From CAZMXS01 sp964570325 (GTDB lineage: Bacteria; Verrucomicrobiota; Kiritimatiellia; CAIQIC01; CAZMXS01): a stretch of 64,000 bases of DNA. Shown here piece after piece: positions 34,260 through 43,215 of the stretch. The stretch spans positions 31,442-95,441 of the forward strand of contig CAZMXS010000010.1 in NCBI GenBank assembly GCA_964570325.1, read 5' to 3'. How positions within the stretch are numbered: the first letter of the stretch is position 1; every line of letters starts with the position of its first letter. Position numbers and translations under genes: made by a program. The notes under the pieces are model-generated. The model was not told the origin of the DNA. It ran no database searches and saw only the letters and a program-made list of their open reading frames with translations.

Positions 34260-34873
34260 ACTTGCGCAACCTTCCAGATCAATTCCGCGGCGATGGCGCC
34301 CGCGCGCAGGATTTCAATCTTTTCCCCATCGGCCCGCACGACTGTGCTGGGCACGCCGCCGGGCGAGGGTCCGGCATCCAGCGCCAGCTCGACCTGGTTG
34401 GCCAGCGCCGCCAGCGCGGCGGCGACCGTCGTTGCCGGAGGCTCCCCGCTCCGGTTGGCGCTGGTGACCGCCAGCAAGCCGCCGAACTCTTCCAGCACCC
34501 CGCGCATCACCGGATAATCCGGGACGCGAAACCCCTCGAATCCGCGCGGCGTGCGCAGCACGAGGGTCAGCGGCCCGGGCCAATAGACGGCCGCCAGCGC
34601 CCGCGCCGGCGGCGAAAAAACCGCGCCGGCGGCCGCGACCGCCGCTTGATCCACGGCCAGCAACGGCAGGGGCTTGTCGTCCGGCCGGCCCTTGGTCGCG
34701 TAGATCCGTTCGACCGCGCCCGCCTGCCGCGAATCTGCCGCCAGCCCGTACACCGTTTCCGTCGGCACGATCACCAGCCGGCCCTGCCGCAAAACGGCGG
34801 CGGCGGCGGCGAGCGCCGCACGGTCCGGACGGCGGGGATCAAGGGTTAGAATGCTCGGCGGTTCCCGTTGCAC
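34256..34873 (-). CDS. tsaC: L-threonylcarbamoyladenylate synthase (Sua5/YrdC/TsaC family)
   Basis: It makes threonylcarbamoyl-AMP for the t6A modification of ANN-decoding tRNAs. The 205-residue product has VIVPTETVYGLAADS, YATKGRPDDKPLPLLA, WPGPLTLVLR, VTSANRSGEPP and a final PSTVVR segment. No C-terminal Sua5 domain is present. The start codon lies 35 bases inside the 3' end of the upstream S41-like gene, and the stop overlaps the fusion gene. Confidence 0.93.
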   Translation of the reverse strand: MQREPPSILTLDPRRPDRAALAAAAAVLRQGRLVIVPTETVYGLAADSRQAGAVERIYATKGRPDDKPLPLLAVDQAAVAAAGAVFSPPARALAAVYWPGPLTLVLRTPRGFEGFRVPDYPVMRGVLEEFGGLLAVTSANRSGEPPATTVAAALAALANQVELALDAGPSPGGVPSTVVRADGEKIEILRAGAIAAELIWKVAQV

Positions 34874-36110
34874 GGATGTTCAACGCCTTTAAGCCCAACA
34901 ACACGTCCACCGCGCGTTGCAGCGTGATGTCGCCGCGCACCCGCTCGCGCAGGCGGCGGTCCTCTTTTTCCTCGTCTGAAATAACTTTTCCCGCCGGTGG
35001 AAGTTCCGGCTCATAATCCGCGTCGGCCGGCGGTACATCCGGGACTATCAGGTCGGGGCGCACGCCGGCCCGGCCGTCGTACACGATATTGCCGGGCAAT
35101 ACCAAACGGCGGGTGGCGATATAGAAGGCCAAGCCGGACGGCAGCGCGATCGCTTCCCGGACGGCCGGATCGCCGGCCGTTTCCGCGCCGACCAGCATGG
35201 CGCCGCGCACGCTGGCCTGCAGCGCGGCGGCCAGCACCTCGGCGGCGCCGGTGGTCCGGTGGTCCACCAGGACCATCGTCGGCATGCCCAGCGGCGTGCC
35301 GGGATGGGCCTTGAACTCCTGTAGCGTTCGGTCGCCGGCATCCCGCAGGGCAAACAAGAGCGTATGGCTGTCCGAGAAGAGGCTGGCGATCGCCTCCGCG
35401 GCGGATAGATCGCGCCCGCCGGCGCCGCGCAGATCCAGCACCAGGCCGAAGTGGCCGGTTGCCGCCCAGCCACGCAATGTTTGCACCACGTCATGCCCGC
35501 TTTCCGGATACAGGCCGTTGAGCCGCAGGTAGCCCAGGTTGTGCGGCAATTCCTCCGCGGTCTGGATGGCCGGCAGTTGCCGCGGCGCGCGGGCGATGGC
35601 CACGGCGCCCGTCGCGCCGGTGTCATCGCGCCATACCAGGCGGACCGGCGCGGTGTTGGTGCCGCGCAGCAGTTCCTCGGCGACGGCCGGATCATGCCCG
35701 CTGAGCAGGGCCACGCCGTCAATGCTTTCCAGCATGACGCCGATCGGGAGCGCCGCGGCTGCCGCCGGCGAGTTGCTATCCACCGCGCTGACGCGCGGCA
35801 GGCCGCCGGTCATGACCAGGCGCAAGCCGGGATCATAAATGAGGTCCGCCTGGTCCGGAGCCGTTGACGGGTCGAGCAGACGGCCTTGCGGATCGGCGAT
35901 GGTGACGAGGGCCGTGGCGACGGCGCGCTCGGCGGCCCGGTCATCCACGTTGAAGCCGTATTGCCGGAAAATGTCCAGGATGTCGGCGACCGTCCGCGCC
36001 ACGGAAGCGGCGGGCGGCGACTTGGCGGCATCTGCCTGCGCGCCGGCGGCCGATGCGACCGCCCAACCCAGGAGGGCGCCGGCCAGGAGCGGGTAATGAA
36101 CGCGCTTCAT
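34839..36110 (-). CDS. Secreted S41 (CtpA-like) protease homologue lacking catalytic Ser and Lys
   Basis: The 423-residue protein has a signal peptide (MKRVHYPLLAGALLGWAVASAAGA), a helical N-terminal domain, a PDZ-like segment (about 95-165: GGLPRVSAVDSNSPAAAAALPIG) and an S41 core (HNLGYLRLNGL, FGLVLDLRGAGG). Where active members have S-A-S-A-S-E, this protein reads HRTTGAAEVLAAAL, with Gly at the expected Ser. Where the general-base Lys normally lies (TxGKG), it reads ETAGDPAV. It is therefore probably a pseudoprotease acting as a binding or scaffold protein. It overlaps purE (ATGA) and tsaC. Confidence 0.75.
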   Translation of the reverse strand: MKRVHYPLLAGALLGWAVASAAGAQADAAKSPPAASVARTVADILDIFRQYGFNVDDRAAERAVATALVTIADPQGRLLDPSTAPDQADLIYDPGLRLVMTGGLPRVSAVDSNSPAAAAALPIGVMLESIDGVALLSGHDPAVAEELLRGTNTAPVRLVWRDDTGATGAVAIARAPRQLPAIQTAEELPHNLGYLRLNGLYPESGHDVVQTLRGWAATGHFGLVLDLRGAGGRDLSAAEAIASLFSDSHTLLFALRDAGDRTLQEFKAHPGTPLGMPTMVLVDHRTTGAAEVLAAALQASVRGAMLVGAETAGDPAVREAIALPSGLAFYIATRRLVLPGNIVYDGRAGVRPDLIVPDVPPADADYEPELPPAGKVISDEEKEDRRLRERVRGDITLQRAVDVLLGLKALNIRATGTAEHSNP

Positions 36111-36637
36111 TGGGGGTTCTCCGATTGTGCCGCCAGGCGTTGATTGGCCTCCGCCACGCGGTTTTTCATGTCCTGTTTGTGCCGCAGCAACAGCGTTTGC
36201 AGTTCCGGCCGCGCGAGCGCCAGGATTTGAACAGCCAGCAGCGCCGCGTTCACCGCGCCGGCCTTGCCGAGCGCCACGGTGGCAACCGGGATGCCGCCGG
36301 GCATCTGGACCGTGGCCAGCAGCGCATCCAGGCCGTCGAGCGCGCCGCCCTTCATTGGGACGCCGATGACCGGCAGCGTGGTATGGGCCGCGAGCACTCC
36401 GGCGAGATGCGCGGCGCTGCCGGCGGCGGCAATGATCACTTTGAATCCGTTACGAGCGGCGGTCGCGGCGAATTCCGCCGCCAGTTCGGGCGTGCGGTGC
36501 GCGGACAAGACGCGAGCCGTGCAGGCCACCCCGAACTGCTTGAGCGTTTTGACCGTCTCGCCGACCACCGGCCAGTCGGATTCGCTGCCCATCAGGACCG
36601 CTACTTCCGGCGCAGCGTTTGTTTTATTCTTCTTCAA
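36107..36637 (-). CDS. purE: N5-carboxyaminoimidazole ribonucleotide mutase
   Basis: PurE class I shifts the carboxyl of N5-CAIR in purine synthesis. The 176-residue product has VAVLMGSESDWPVV, VLSAHRTPE, IIAAAGSAAHLAGVLAAHTTLPVIGVP and GGIPVATVALGKAGAVNAALLA. The start is TTG 36637 (MKKNKTN), chosen because GGGAG lies eight bases before it and no ATG/GTG fits. It lies 76 bp after purD. purK is not in the window. Confidence 0.92.
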   Translation of the reverse strand: MKKNKTNAAPEVAVLMGSESDWPVVGETVKTLKQFGVACTARVLSAHRTPELAAEFAATAARNGFKVIIAAAGSAAHLAGVLAAHTTLPVIGVPMKGGALDGLDALLATVQMPGGIPVATVALGKAGAVNAALLAVQILALARPELQTLLLRHKQDMKNRVAEANQRLAAQSENPQ

Positions 36638-36713
36638 TGCTGATACTCCCTTGTTTTGAAAAAACCGATGCCGTCCGGGATGGAGCCCGGATGGCCGCCG
36701 CCATGCGGCGCCG

Positions 36714-38000
36714 TCATGGCCGACCCAGTGCCCGCGCCGCGATATCGCGGCGGTAATGCGCCCCCCTGAAACTGATGCCGGCGGCGGCCTCATAGCAACG
36801 CGCTACCGCTGCCCGCAGGTCCGGGCCGGTGGCGGTCACGCCCAAAACCCGGCCGCCGGCCGTGACTACCCGGCCGTCCTGAACGCGGGTGCCGGCGTGG
36901 AACACGACTACGTCGCGCAGACCGGCAGCCGCTTCCAGCCCGTTAATGACGTCGCCGGAGGCATACTGGCCCGGGTAGCCGCCGGCCGCCATAACGACGC
37001 ATACGCACGGCTCGGGTTTCCATTGAACCATGCGCTCATTCAACGCGCCGTCCGCGCAGGCTTGCAGCGCGGGCAGGATATCCCCGGCCCAGCGCGGGAG
37101 GATGGCCTGCGTTTCGGGGTCGCCGAAGCGGCAATTGAACTCCAACACCTTGGGACCGGCGGCGGTCAGCATCAGGCCTGCGTAAAGCACGCCGCGGTAG
37201 GTGATCCCGCGCCGGCGCAACTCCGTGAGCGTGCGGCCGAAAACCTGATCGCGAATCAGCGGCAGCATCTCCGGCTGAACCACCGGGGCGGGTGAATAGG
37301 CGCCCATGCCGCCGGTGTTGGGTCCCTCATCGCGATCGAAGACGCGCTTGTGATCCTGCGCCGAGGCCAGCAGCACCACCCGTTCGCCATCCACCAGGGC
37401 CAGGAGCGAAGCCTCCTCGCCTTCCAGGAATTCCTCGATGAGCACGGCCTGGCCGGCCGCGCCGAAGACGCGGCGCGTCAGGATATCATCAATGGCGGCG
37501 ATGGCCGCCGCCGCGGTCTGGCAGATTACCACGCCTTTGCCGGCGGCCAGCCCGTCGGCTTTTACCACCAGCGGCAGCGGGGCGTGGGCAACGTAATCGC
37601 GTGCGGCGGCGGGGTCCGTGAAGCGCGCGGCGCGTGCGGTCGGCACGCCGGCGGCCTCCATGATTTCCTTGGAAAAGACCTTGCTGCCTTCCAGGCGCGC
37701 GGCCGCCTGACCAGGGCCAAAAACCCGCAGGCCGGCCGCGGCGAAGCGGTCGGCGATTCCCGCGCATAATGGGGCTTCCGGCCCAACCACGGTCAGGTCG
37801 GGACGGTTCGTTTGCGCCCACGCCAGCAAGCCTTCGATGTCCGTGGCCGGGATGGGCAGGTTCGCGCCCAAGCCGGCGGTGCCGGCGTTGCCGGGTGCAA
37901 TGAACACTTCGGGCCGCGCGCTGTCGCCGGCGATCTTCCACGCCAGCGCGTGCTCGCGTCCGCCACTGCCGATAATCAGGATTTTGGGTGTCTTGGACAT
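36714..38000 (-). CDS. purD: Phosphoribosylamine-glycine ligase
   Basis: PurD ligates glycine to phosphoribosylamine; the glycine is the GlyA product encoded downstream. The 428-residue ATP-grasp enzyme has ILIIGSGGREHALAWKI, VGPEAPLCAGIADRF, PLVVKADGLAAGKGV, EEFLEGEEASLLALVDG, DEGPNTGGMGAYSPAPV, and EFNCRFGDPETQAILPRW. Start: ATG 38000 after GGGAG. It is the first gene of the purD-purE-S41-tsaC-fusion-spoU operon. Confidence 0.96.
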   Translation of the reverse strand: MSKTPKILIIGSGGREHALAWKIAGDSARPEVFIAPGNAGTAGLGANLPIPATDIEGLLAWAQTNRPDLTVVGPEAPLCAGIADRFAAAGLRVFGPGQAAARLEGSKVFSKEIMEAAGVPTARAARFTDPAAARDYVAHAPLPLVVKADGLAAGKGVVICQTAAAAIAAIDDILTRRVFGAAGQAVLIEEFLEGEEASLLALVDGERVVLLASAQDHKRVFDRDEGPNTGGMGAYSPAPVVQPEMLPLIRDQVFGRTLTELRRRGITYRGVLYAGLMLTAAGPKVLEFNCRFGDPETQAILPRWAGDILPALQACADGALNERMVQWKPEPCVCVVMAAGGYPGQYASGDVINGLEAAAGLRDVVVFHAGTRVQDGRVVTAGGRVLGVTATGPDLRAAVARCYEAAAGISFRGAHYRRDIAARALGRP

Positions 38001-38280
38001 AAAACAGGCTCCCGAATGTAGCGAAGCGGCCGACAACATACAAGCGCGGGGTGCCGGCCCGGCGCATTCAGCGCGCGCCGTCTGCAACATCTACTCAAAT
38101 TGTGCCGCGCACCTGCTGCGCAAACCGTTTTGTTTGCCGGAATCCACGCAATCGGCCATTACCCACACGATGGATGCAAATGGGCTGAAGTTCCACCGGC
38201 TCAAGGTGCGGTTGCTGTCGAAATGCGGCGTGGGCAAAAAATGTTTCGCTCTGAGGGTCGGCGGAATAATATGGGACGCC
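38001..38280. other. Spacer with a relic of a secreted-protein C-terminal tail
   Basis: On the plus strand, codons at 38185-38217 read LKFHRLKVRLL. This closely matches the end of the kelch/IPT pseudogene (KFYRLKVRLP then stop at 48334). It looks like the last residues of a lost surface-protein gene. The rest of the 280 bases shows no gene. Confidence 0.35.
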
Positions 38281-39130
38281 ATGAGGCGATTCCTGGTGGC
38301 CGGCTGGGTGGTTTGCGCGGCGCTGCGTTGTCTTGAGAGCCACGCCGGAACCTTTGCGCCCAGCGCCCCGGAGATGGTTCCCGATCAGCTGGCCGGTAGT
38401 TTGGCGCTGGCCTAGACCCGGATTGCGGGCCAGTCGTTAACCGTGGAGGAAACGCGCGCATTGCCGGAGCAAGCCTGGGAACACCCATGCGATACGCATA
38501 CGCTTAACTTGGGCTACACGCGCGACGAAGTCGGGGTGTGGATGCGTCTGGCCCCATCCGGTCGGGTGGATTGTACCCACTGGGTCATTGAACTGCCCTC
38601 GACGCGCACGGACTATCTGGACTGGTACGTGTTTCAAGATGGACGCCTGGTCCGGCAGGTTGCGTCAGGCGCTATGCGCCCTCCGGCGGAAGGATTGCTC
38701 CGGACGCGTTACCCGGCTTTGCCGTTGACAACGTGCGCCGGCGCCATCACCGACGTGCTGGTTCGATTGCGCTCGGAAACCGCTTTGCGGGTCAACTTTC
38801 GGCTTTGGAGGGAGAACGCGTTTGCCGAGGAATTGCAGCGGCGCGAGCCACAGATCACTTTCCTGCTCGGCCTGATGCTGGCGGCAGTGTTGCCGGCTTA
38901 TCTTTTCGTTTGGAGCACCCGCGACCGCGGGTCCATCTATTTTCCCATGGCCTTCACCGGGTTTTTTATCGGCGCGGCCGGCCTGGCCGGTTACTTCCAG
39001 GTTGTCGCCTGGATGAGCCCCGTGTTCCGTACGAAAACTCTGGTTTTGGTCGCCATCTCACTCGGCCAAGGGTTTATGTGCCTGCATGCGCACCATTTTT
39101 ACAACATGGTTGCGGTTCGTCCGCGCCTGT
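38281..39130 (+). pseudogene. 7TMR-DISM receptor fragment with in-frame TAG
   Basis: From ATG 38281 the frame encodes a signal peptide (MRRFLVAGWVVCAALRC) and about 44 residues, then a TAG at 38413-38415. The same frame continues with the extracellular 7TMR-DISMED2 domain (LNLGYTRDEVGVWMRL to LRVNFRLW) and four hydrophobic helices (TFLLGLMLAAVLPAYLFVW; MAFTGFFIGAAGLAGYF; TLVLVAISLGQGFMCL). The receptor stops near RPRLS, where the frame passes into a LamG domain; helices 5-7 and any signalling output are missing. This is best read as a truncated, nonsense-containing receptor joined by recombination to the next gene. Confidence 0.65.
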
Positions 39131-40965
39131 CCGTCCCGTCCGATGCCAACCTCACCCAGAACATGACCATCTTGGTTAACCGGCGCGACGGCGACGAAAC
39201 CGGCATCTACGCGTATCTCCTCCGCTACAACATCGAGAACGGAGACATCGAGTTTGTGACGCACGGCACCTCCAGCTACTGCACCAACCCGGTCATCCAG
39301 AACCCGTATATGGACCGCTGGTATCACATTGCCGTGGTGCGGAACAATGACGAGTACCAGACATATGTGGACGGCCGGGCTCTTCCGCCTATGTCAGCCA
39401 GCGTCGGCAATGCCGCCACGACCAACGGCGTTTCCATCGGCGGCTGGAACAACAGCCGCTTCTTCATGGGCGAGATCCAGGAAGTTGCCATCTACCAGGA
39501 GGCCCTGAGGAGCGCGGTCATCATGAATTACATGTACAAGGACCAGTCGAGTCTGGGCGGTCTGCAGGGATACTACAAGCTGGGGTACTCGACCAAGTCC
39601 GCGGATTATTACCGGAACTTCGCCGCCAATGCGCCCACCAACACCGATGGCGCCAAGGTCGGCGGCGGCACGATCGCCTTCGAAGAAACGGACCAGGGCG
39701 GGGAGCAATCCGCCTTCGATTCCCGCAAGAACGGCGGCTACGACGCCATCGTCCCCCTGTCGGGCACCTTCACCTGGGACGCGAACATTTTCGCCCGCCA
39801 GACGCCCGGCGTGGCGTTCGACCTTGATTTTCAGTACAGCAGCGCCAACGCGTTCTCCGGCGGCAGTCTGGGCGACTACGACCCGTTCTCGGATCTCCCC
39901 CCCTGAGCCCGGGCTGGCGGCACACGTTCGAGACCATGGTCGTGCCGGACAACTTCTCCGAACGGACTCTGGTCATGTGGGACGGTGCGGCGGAAACGTG
40001 GGTGCAGACCGGGGGCGTCTACCAGATCAAGCACAGGGAGTACCGCAGCGAGTTCACGAATACCACCGATTCGTCCGGGGACTATGAATGGATCACGCAG
40101 AACCGCCTGGTCTATCGTTTCCGCAATCCCGCTCTGCCGGTGGAGCACGGCGATTACCTGATCCGCGGGCGCCTGATCGAGATCCGCGACCAGAACCCCG
40201 CCACCAACCGCATCCGCCTGGCCTATCGCCTCACCGACGGCGTCTTGACCCAAGCCATGGATTCGGCCGGGGGCGCGTATTTGTTCAAGTACGGCGGCAT
40301 CCGCCTGACCAACGTGACTTTCCAGAACTGGGCCGTGAATTTTCACTACGACGCCTCCAACAAGCTGGTCGGGATGTCCCGGACGGCCCCCGCCGGCTAC
40401 TCGAACGTCAATACCCGCTGGTCCTTCTTCTACAACGGGAACAACGGGTTGCTGGAGCGCATCGTGGACCCCCGCAGCAACGACGACGTCCGGATTTCCT
40501 ACGACAAATACGGCCGGATGACCAACGAGGTGGATGCCCTGAACCGCAGACGGCTGACGGAATACGGCGTCCCGGCCAAGCGGCAGATCCGGTACACCGA
40601 CCCGGACGGCTACAAGTGGATCGACACGTTCGACCGCAAGGGGCGCCTCACGTCGCACCAGGACCCGCTGGGGTTTGCGACGTATTCCGCCTACAACGAG
40701 CAGGGCAATATCACCAGCGAAACCGACCCGCTGGGCCGGGTGAAGTATTACGGCTACGACGAGCGCGGCAACAAGCTCTCCGAAACCAACGCCTACGGCC
40801 TGGTCACCCGGTGGCAGTACAACTGGTTCAACAAGCCCACGCAGGAAACGGACCCGCTGGGCTGGACGAATTACTACGAGTACGACGCCGCCGGCAACCT
40901 GCTCCGCCAGTATGACGCGCTGGGCACGCTGGTGGCCTATACCTATGCCACCAACGGCCTGGTCC
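39131..40965 (+). pseudogene. LamG/RHS-repeat surface protein, frameshifted and cut by an IS
   Basis: The first part is a LamG/concanavalin-like domain (MDRWYHIAVVRNNDEYQTYVDGRAL, FFMGEIQEVAIYQEAL). The frame stops at 39904 in a run of seven C. In another frame the protein resumes as LSPGWRHTFETMVV, the usual RHS N-terminal segment. It continues with RHS/YD repeats (ISYDKYGRMTNEVDALNRR; YGYDERGNKLSETNAYG; YEYDAAGNLLRQYDALG). Adding one C restores the frame. The RHS region ends at 40965, where the IS begins, and no RHS sequence is recognisable beyond the IS. Confidence 0.7.
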
Positions 40966-42952
40966 TAGCCCGACTTTCGCAACTGGAGGGGTATAGATTA
41001 TGCAAAGCATTGAAAACAGGCCTCTCCGTTTCAAAAGTCTTCACTACATCAGCCTGGCTGAATGATCTTCTCCCGTGTGATTTTCGGAGGCGCTTGCTCC
41101 GGTAATTGCAGGTGGAGTTGGGCCAAGAGCAGTTGCTGAACCGTATCTGGCTGGGTGTAGCGACTCATGTGCAGCCAGCGCCCATCCGTTGTAGGCACCC
41201 GGACATCGAGCATTTGAATGCCTTTCATCTGATCCAACACCGAACGCGGCGTCAGCCCCGCGGCGTGGTCTTTGAGCCGCTGGGCCAAGGTGACGTGCAG
41301 GCCGTAGGCCAGGAAAGCCAGGAAGATGTGCGCCTCGATCCGTGCCTCGTTCTGGTGAAAGATGGGGCGTACCGCCAGATCGCCTTTGAGATTGCGAAAC
41401 GCTTCCTCCACGCGTACCAACTGCATATACAGTTGCCACAGTTTGGCCGGGTCCTGGTCCGTCAGATTGGTGCGCAACAGATAACGCCCTTCCCGGCGCC
41501 GTACTTGGCGCAACCGATCCTTGTTCAGCTGGAACTGCAACGTGTCGCCGGAGATTTGCACCTGCACCAGACGACGCGCCGCGGGCGCGGTCTGATAGGC
41601 GGCACCCAGTTTGAGCAGGAGTTTATCTCGGGAGCGCTTCATCGGCTGAAGCTGCTTCAGGCGTTTCCACAACAACTTGAGTTGTCGGCGACGCATCGCG
41701 CGCTCCTTGCCCACCCGATCTCGGCTTTGCGCCAACACATACAGTTCGCCTTGTTCAGGCAACAGCTTGACCTCCACGCCCGGACGCACCTGCTGCCAGC
41801 TCAACTGCGTCAACCGTTCCTCCAACCGGTTCAAGCGCCCCTTGGGCGTGCCCACCAGATAATGGACCGGCGGATCACCGACGCGCATCTCGGCCAGGAC
41901 CTCTTCGGTGGGAATGCCGCGATCCATCACCCAGATCCGCTGCGCCTTCCCGTATTGGTCCGCCATCTTCTTCAGAAATCCCCGCAAGGTCGTCTTGTCG
42001 CTGGTATGGCCCGAGAGCACTTCATAGGCCAGGGGAAAACCTTCCGGCGTAACGATCAGGGCGATGACCACCTGCACACAATCCGCCCGCTTATCCCGGC
42101 GGTATCCATACCGGCGCTTGTCGCCTTCGGGAAACGGCGGGTTGCTTTCAAAATAGGTGCTGGTCAGATCGTACAGCAGCACTTCGTACTTCACCCCAAA
42201 CAGGTCCGCCCACTTCCCCTGCAGATGCGTGAACAACTCCGTCTTGTGCGCCAGCACTTTATCCAGGCAGCGATAGAGCGTATCCTTCTCGGCGATCCGG
42301 AAGTCCTCGCCCCGCAAATCCGCCAAGGCGCTCCGGTCGAACCAGAACCGATGCAAGCGCCACTCGCTGCCCGGATCCAACAGCCGATACACGCTTAACG
42401 TCTTGAGCACATTCAGCCAACTGGTCCCTTCGCGCGAGGCGGGTAACCGTTCCCGCCAAAAATCGTCCAACCCCAGCTGGTTCCACAACTCCAACGCCAG
42501 CCAGCAGCCACCCCATTGCCGCGGGCGCAACAACTCCAACTCCTTCATCTTCAGCTGGACGGCATCACAGTTGGCCGGCGGTTGCCGGTCCGAGGGCAAC
42601 AGGGTGAGTTGTCGGGGTTGATCGCCGTCCAGCGTCTCGATCGCCCGCAACCAGCCCGCCTGTTGCGCGTCGTTGATCTCCCCCAGGTACAGCACGGTCT
42701 TCTGCACCACGCCCCGCCCCCGCAGACGGCGGTTCTCCACCACGCTCCAGTACCGATGCGCTTTGCCATCCTTCCGGCGTATGACGGATCGTAAAAACAT
42801 GCGCGCAGTTTTGCAGATCACTCCGCGGCTGCGCAAGGGGTAGGTCTTCACTACAAGGCCTTGAAGGGCCGTTTCCTCGTTTTTCCCAGCAAACCCGACG
42901 TCCAATCCTTCCAATTATCTGCTTTCGGGCTCCAGTTGCGAAAGCCGGGCTA
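40966..42952. mobile_element. IS1634-like insertion sequence, apparently complete
   Basis: The element is 1987 bp. Its ends are 23-bp inverted repeats, 40966-40988 (TAGCCCGACTTTCGCAACTG...) and 42930-42952, differing at one base. It carries one DDE transposase gene. It interrupts the RHS gene. A target duplication longer than the terminal TA is not evident, so the right flank may have been rearranged. Confidence 0.85.
41049..42800 (-). CDS. IS1634-type (IS4 superfamily) DDE transposase
   Basis: The 583-residue transposase has the first Asp in LLYDLTSTYFES, a second in IWVMDRGIPTEEV and a Glu in VRVEEAFRNLKGDL, followed by FLAFLAYGLHVTL, typical of IS1634 relatives. The N-terminus (MFLRSVIRRKDGKAHRYWSVVENRR) is the usual family start, so ATG 42800 is chosen; the open frame upstream runs into the terminal repeat region. 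No frameshift or stop is seen, so it is likely active. Confidence 0.9.
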   Translation of the reverse strand: MFLRSVIRRKDGKAHRYWSVVENRRLRGRGVVQKTVLYLGEINDAQQAGWLRAIETLDGDQPRQLTLLPSDRQPPANCDAVQLKMKELELLRPRQWGGCWLALELWNQLGLDDFWRERLPASREGTSWLNVLKTLSVYRLLDPGSEWRLHRFWFDRSALADLRGEDFRIAEKDTLYRCLDKVLAHKTELFTHLQGKWADLFGVKYEVLLYDLTSTYFESNPPFPEGDKRRYGYRRDKRADCVQVVIALIVTPEGFPLAYEVLSGHTSDKTTLRGFLKKMADQYGKAQRIWVMDRGIPTEEVLAEMRVGDPPVHYLVGTPKGRLNRLEERLTQLSWQQVRPGVEVKLLPEQGELYVLAQSRDRVGKERAMRRRQLKLLWKRLKQLQPMKRSRDKLLLKLGAAYQTAPAARRLVQVQISGDTLQFQLNKDRLRQVRRREGRYLLRTNLTDQDPAKLWQLYMQLVRVEEAFRNLKGDLAVRPIFHQNEARIEAHIFLAFLAYGLHVTLAQRLKDHAAGLTPRSVLDQMKGIQMLDVRVPTTDGRWLHMSRYTQPDTVQQLLLAQLHLQLPEQAPPKITREKIIQPG

Positions 42953-43215
42953 ATTCTTACGGCGGAGCTTTCCATTGGATGGGTTGGAGGATGGTTCCGG
43001 AGTGGAACTCTGTCCATGAATCGGCTTTACCCACTTAAAAATGCATTTCCCGCGTCGGCGCGGTGAGCTCAGCACGCCTTCCAGACGTGCGCACCCCACA
43101 AAATGACCCACGCGCCGCCGCCAGGATCAAAAATCGGCGCTCCATGGCTGATGCGAACCCGTGTGTGAAATATGCGGGCTAAGCGTCAAGCCGCTCCGCC
43201 GGGCGCCAGTGCTTG
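42953..43215. other. Spacer right of the IS
   Basis: These 263 bases should include the right target flank of the IS. I recognise neither a continuation of the RHS gene nor any other gene. Confidence 0.35.

Noticed and set aside
42953..43215. Continuation of the RHS gene right of the IS
   Set aside because: None of the three forward frames shows YD/RHS repeats or a plausible continuation.
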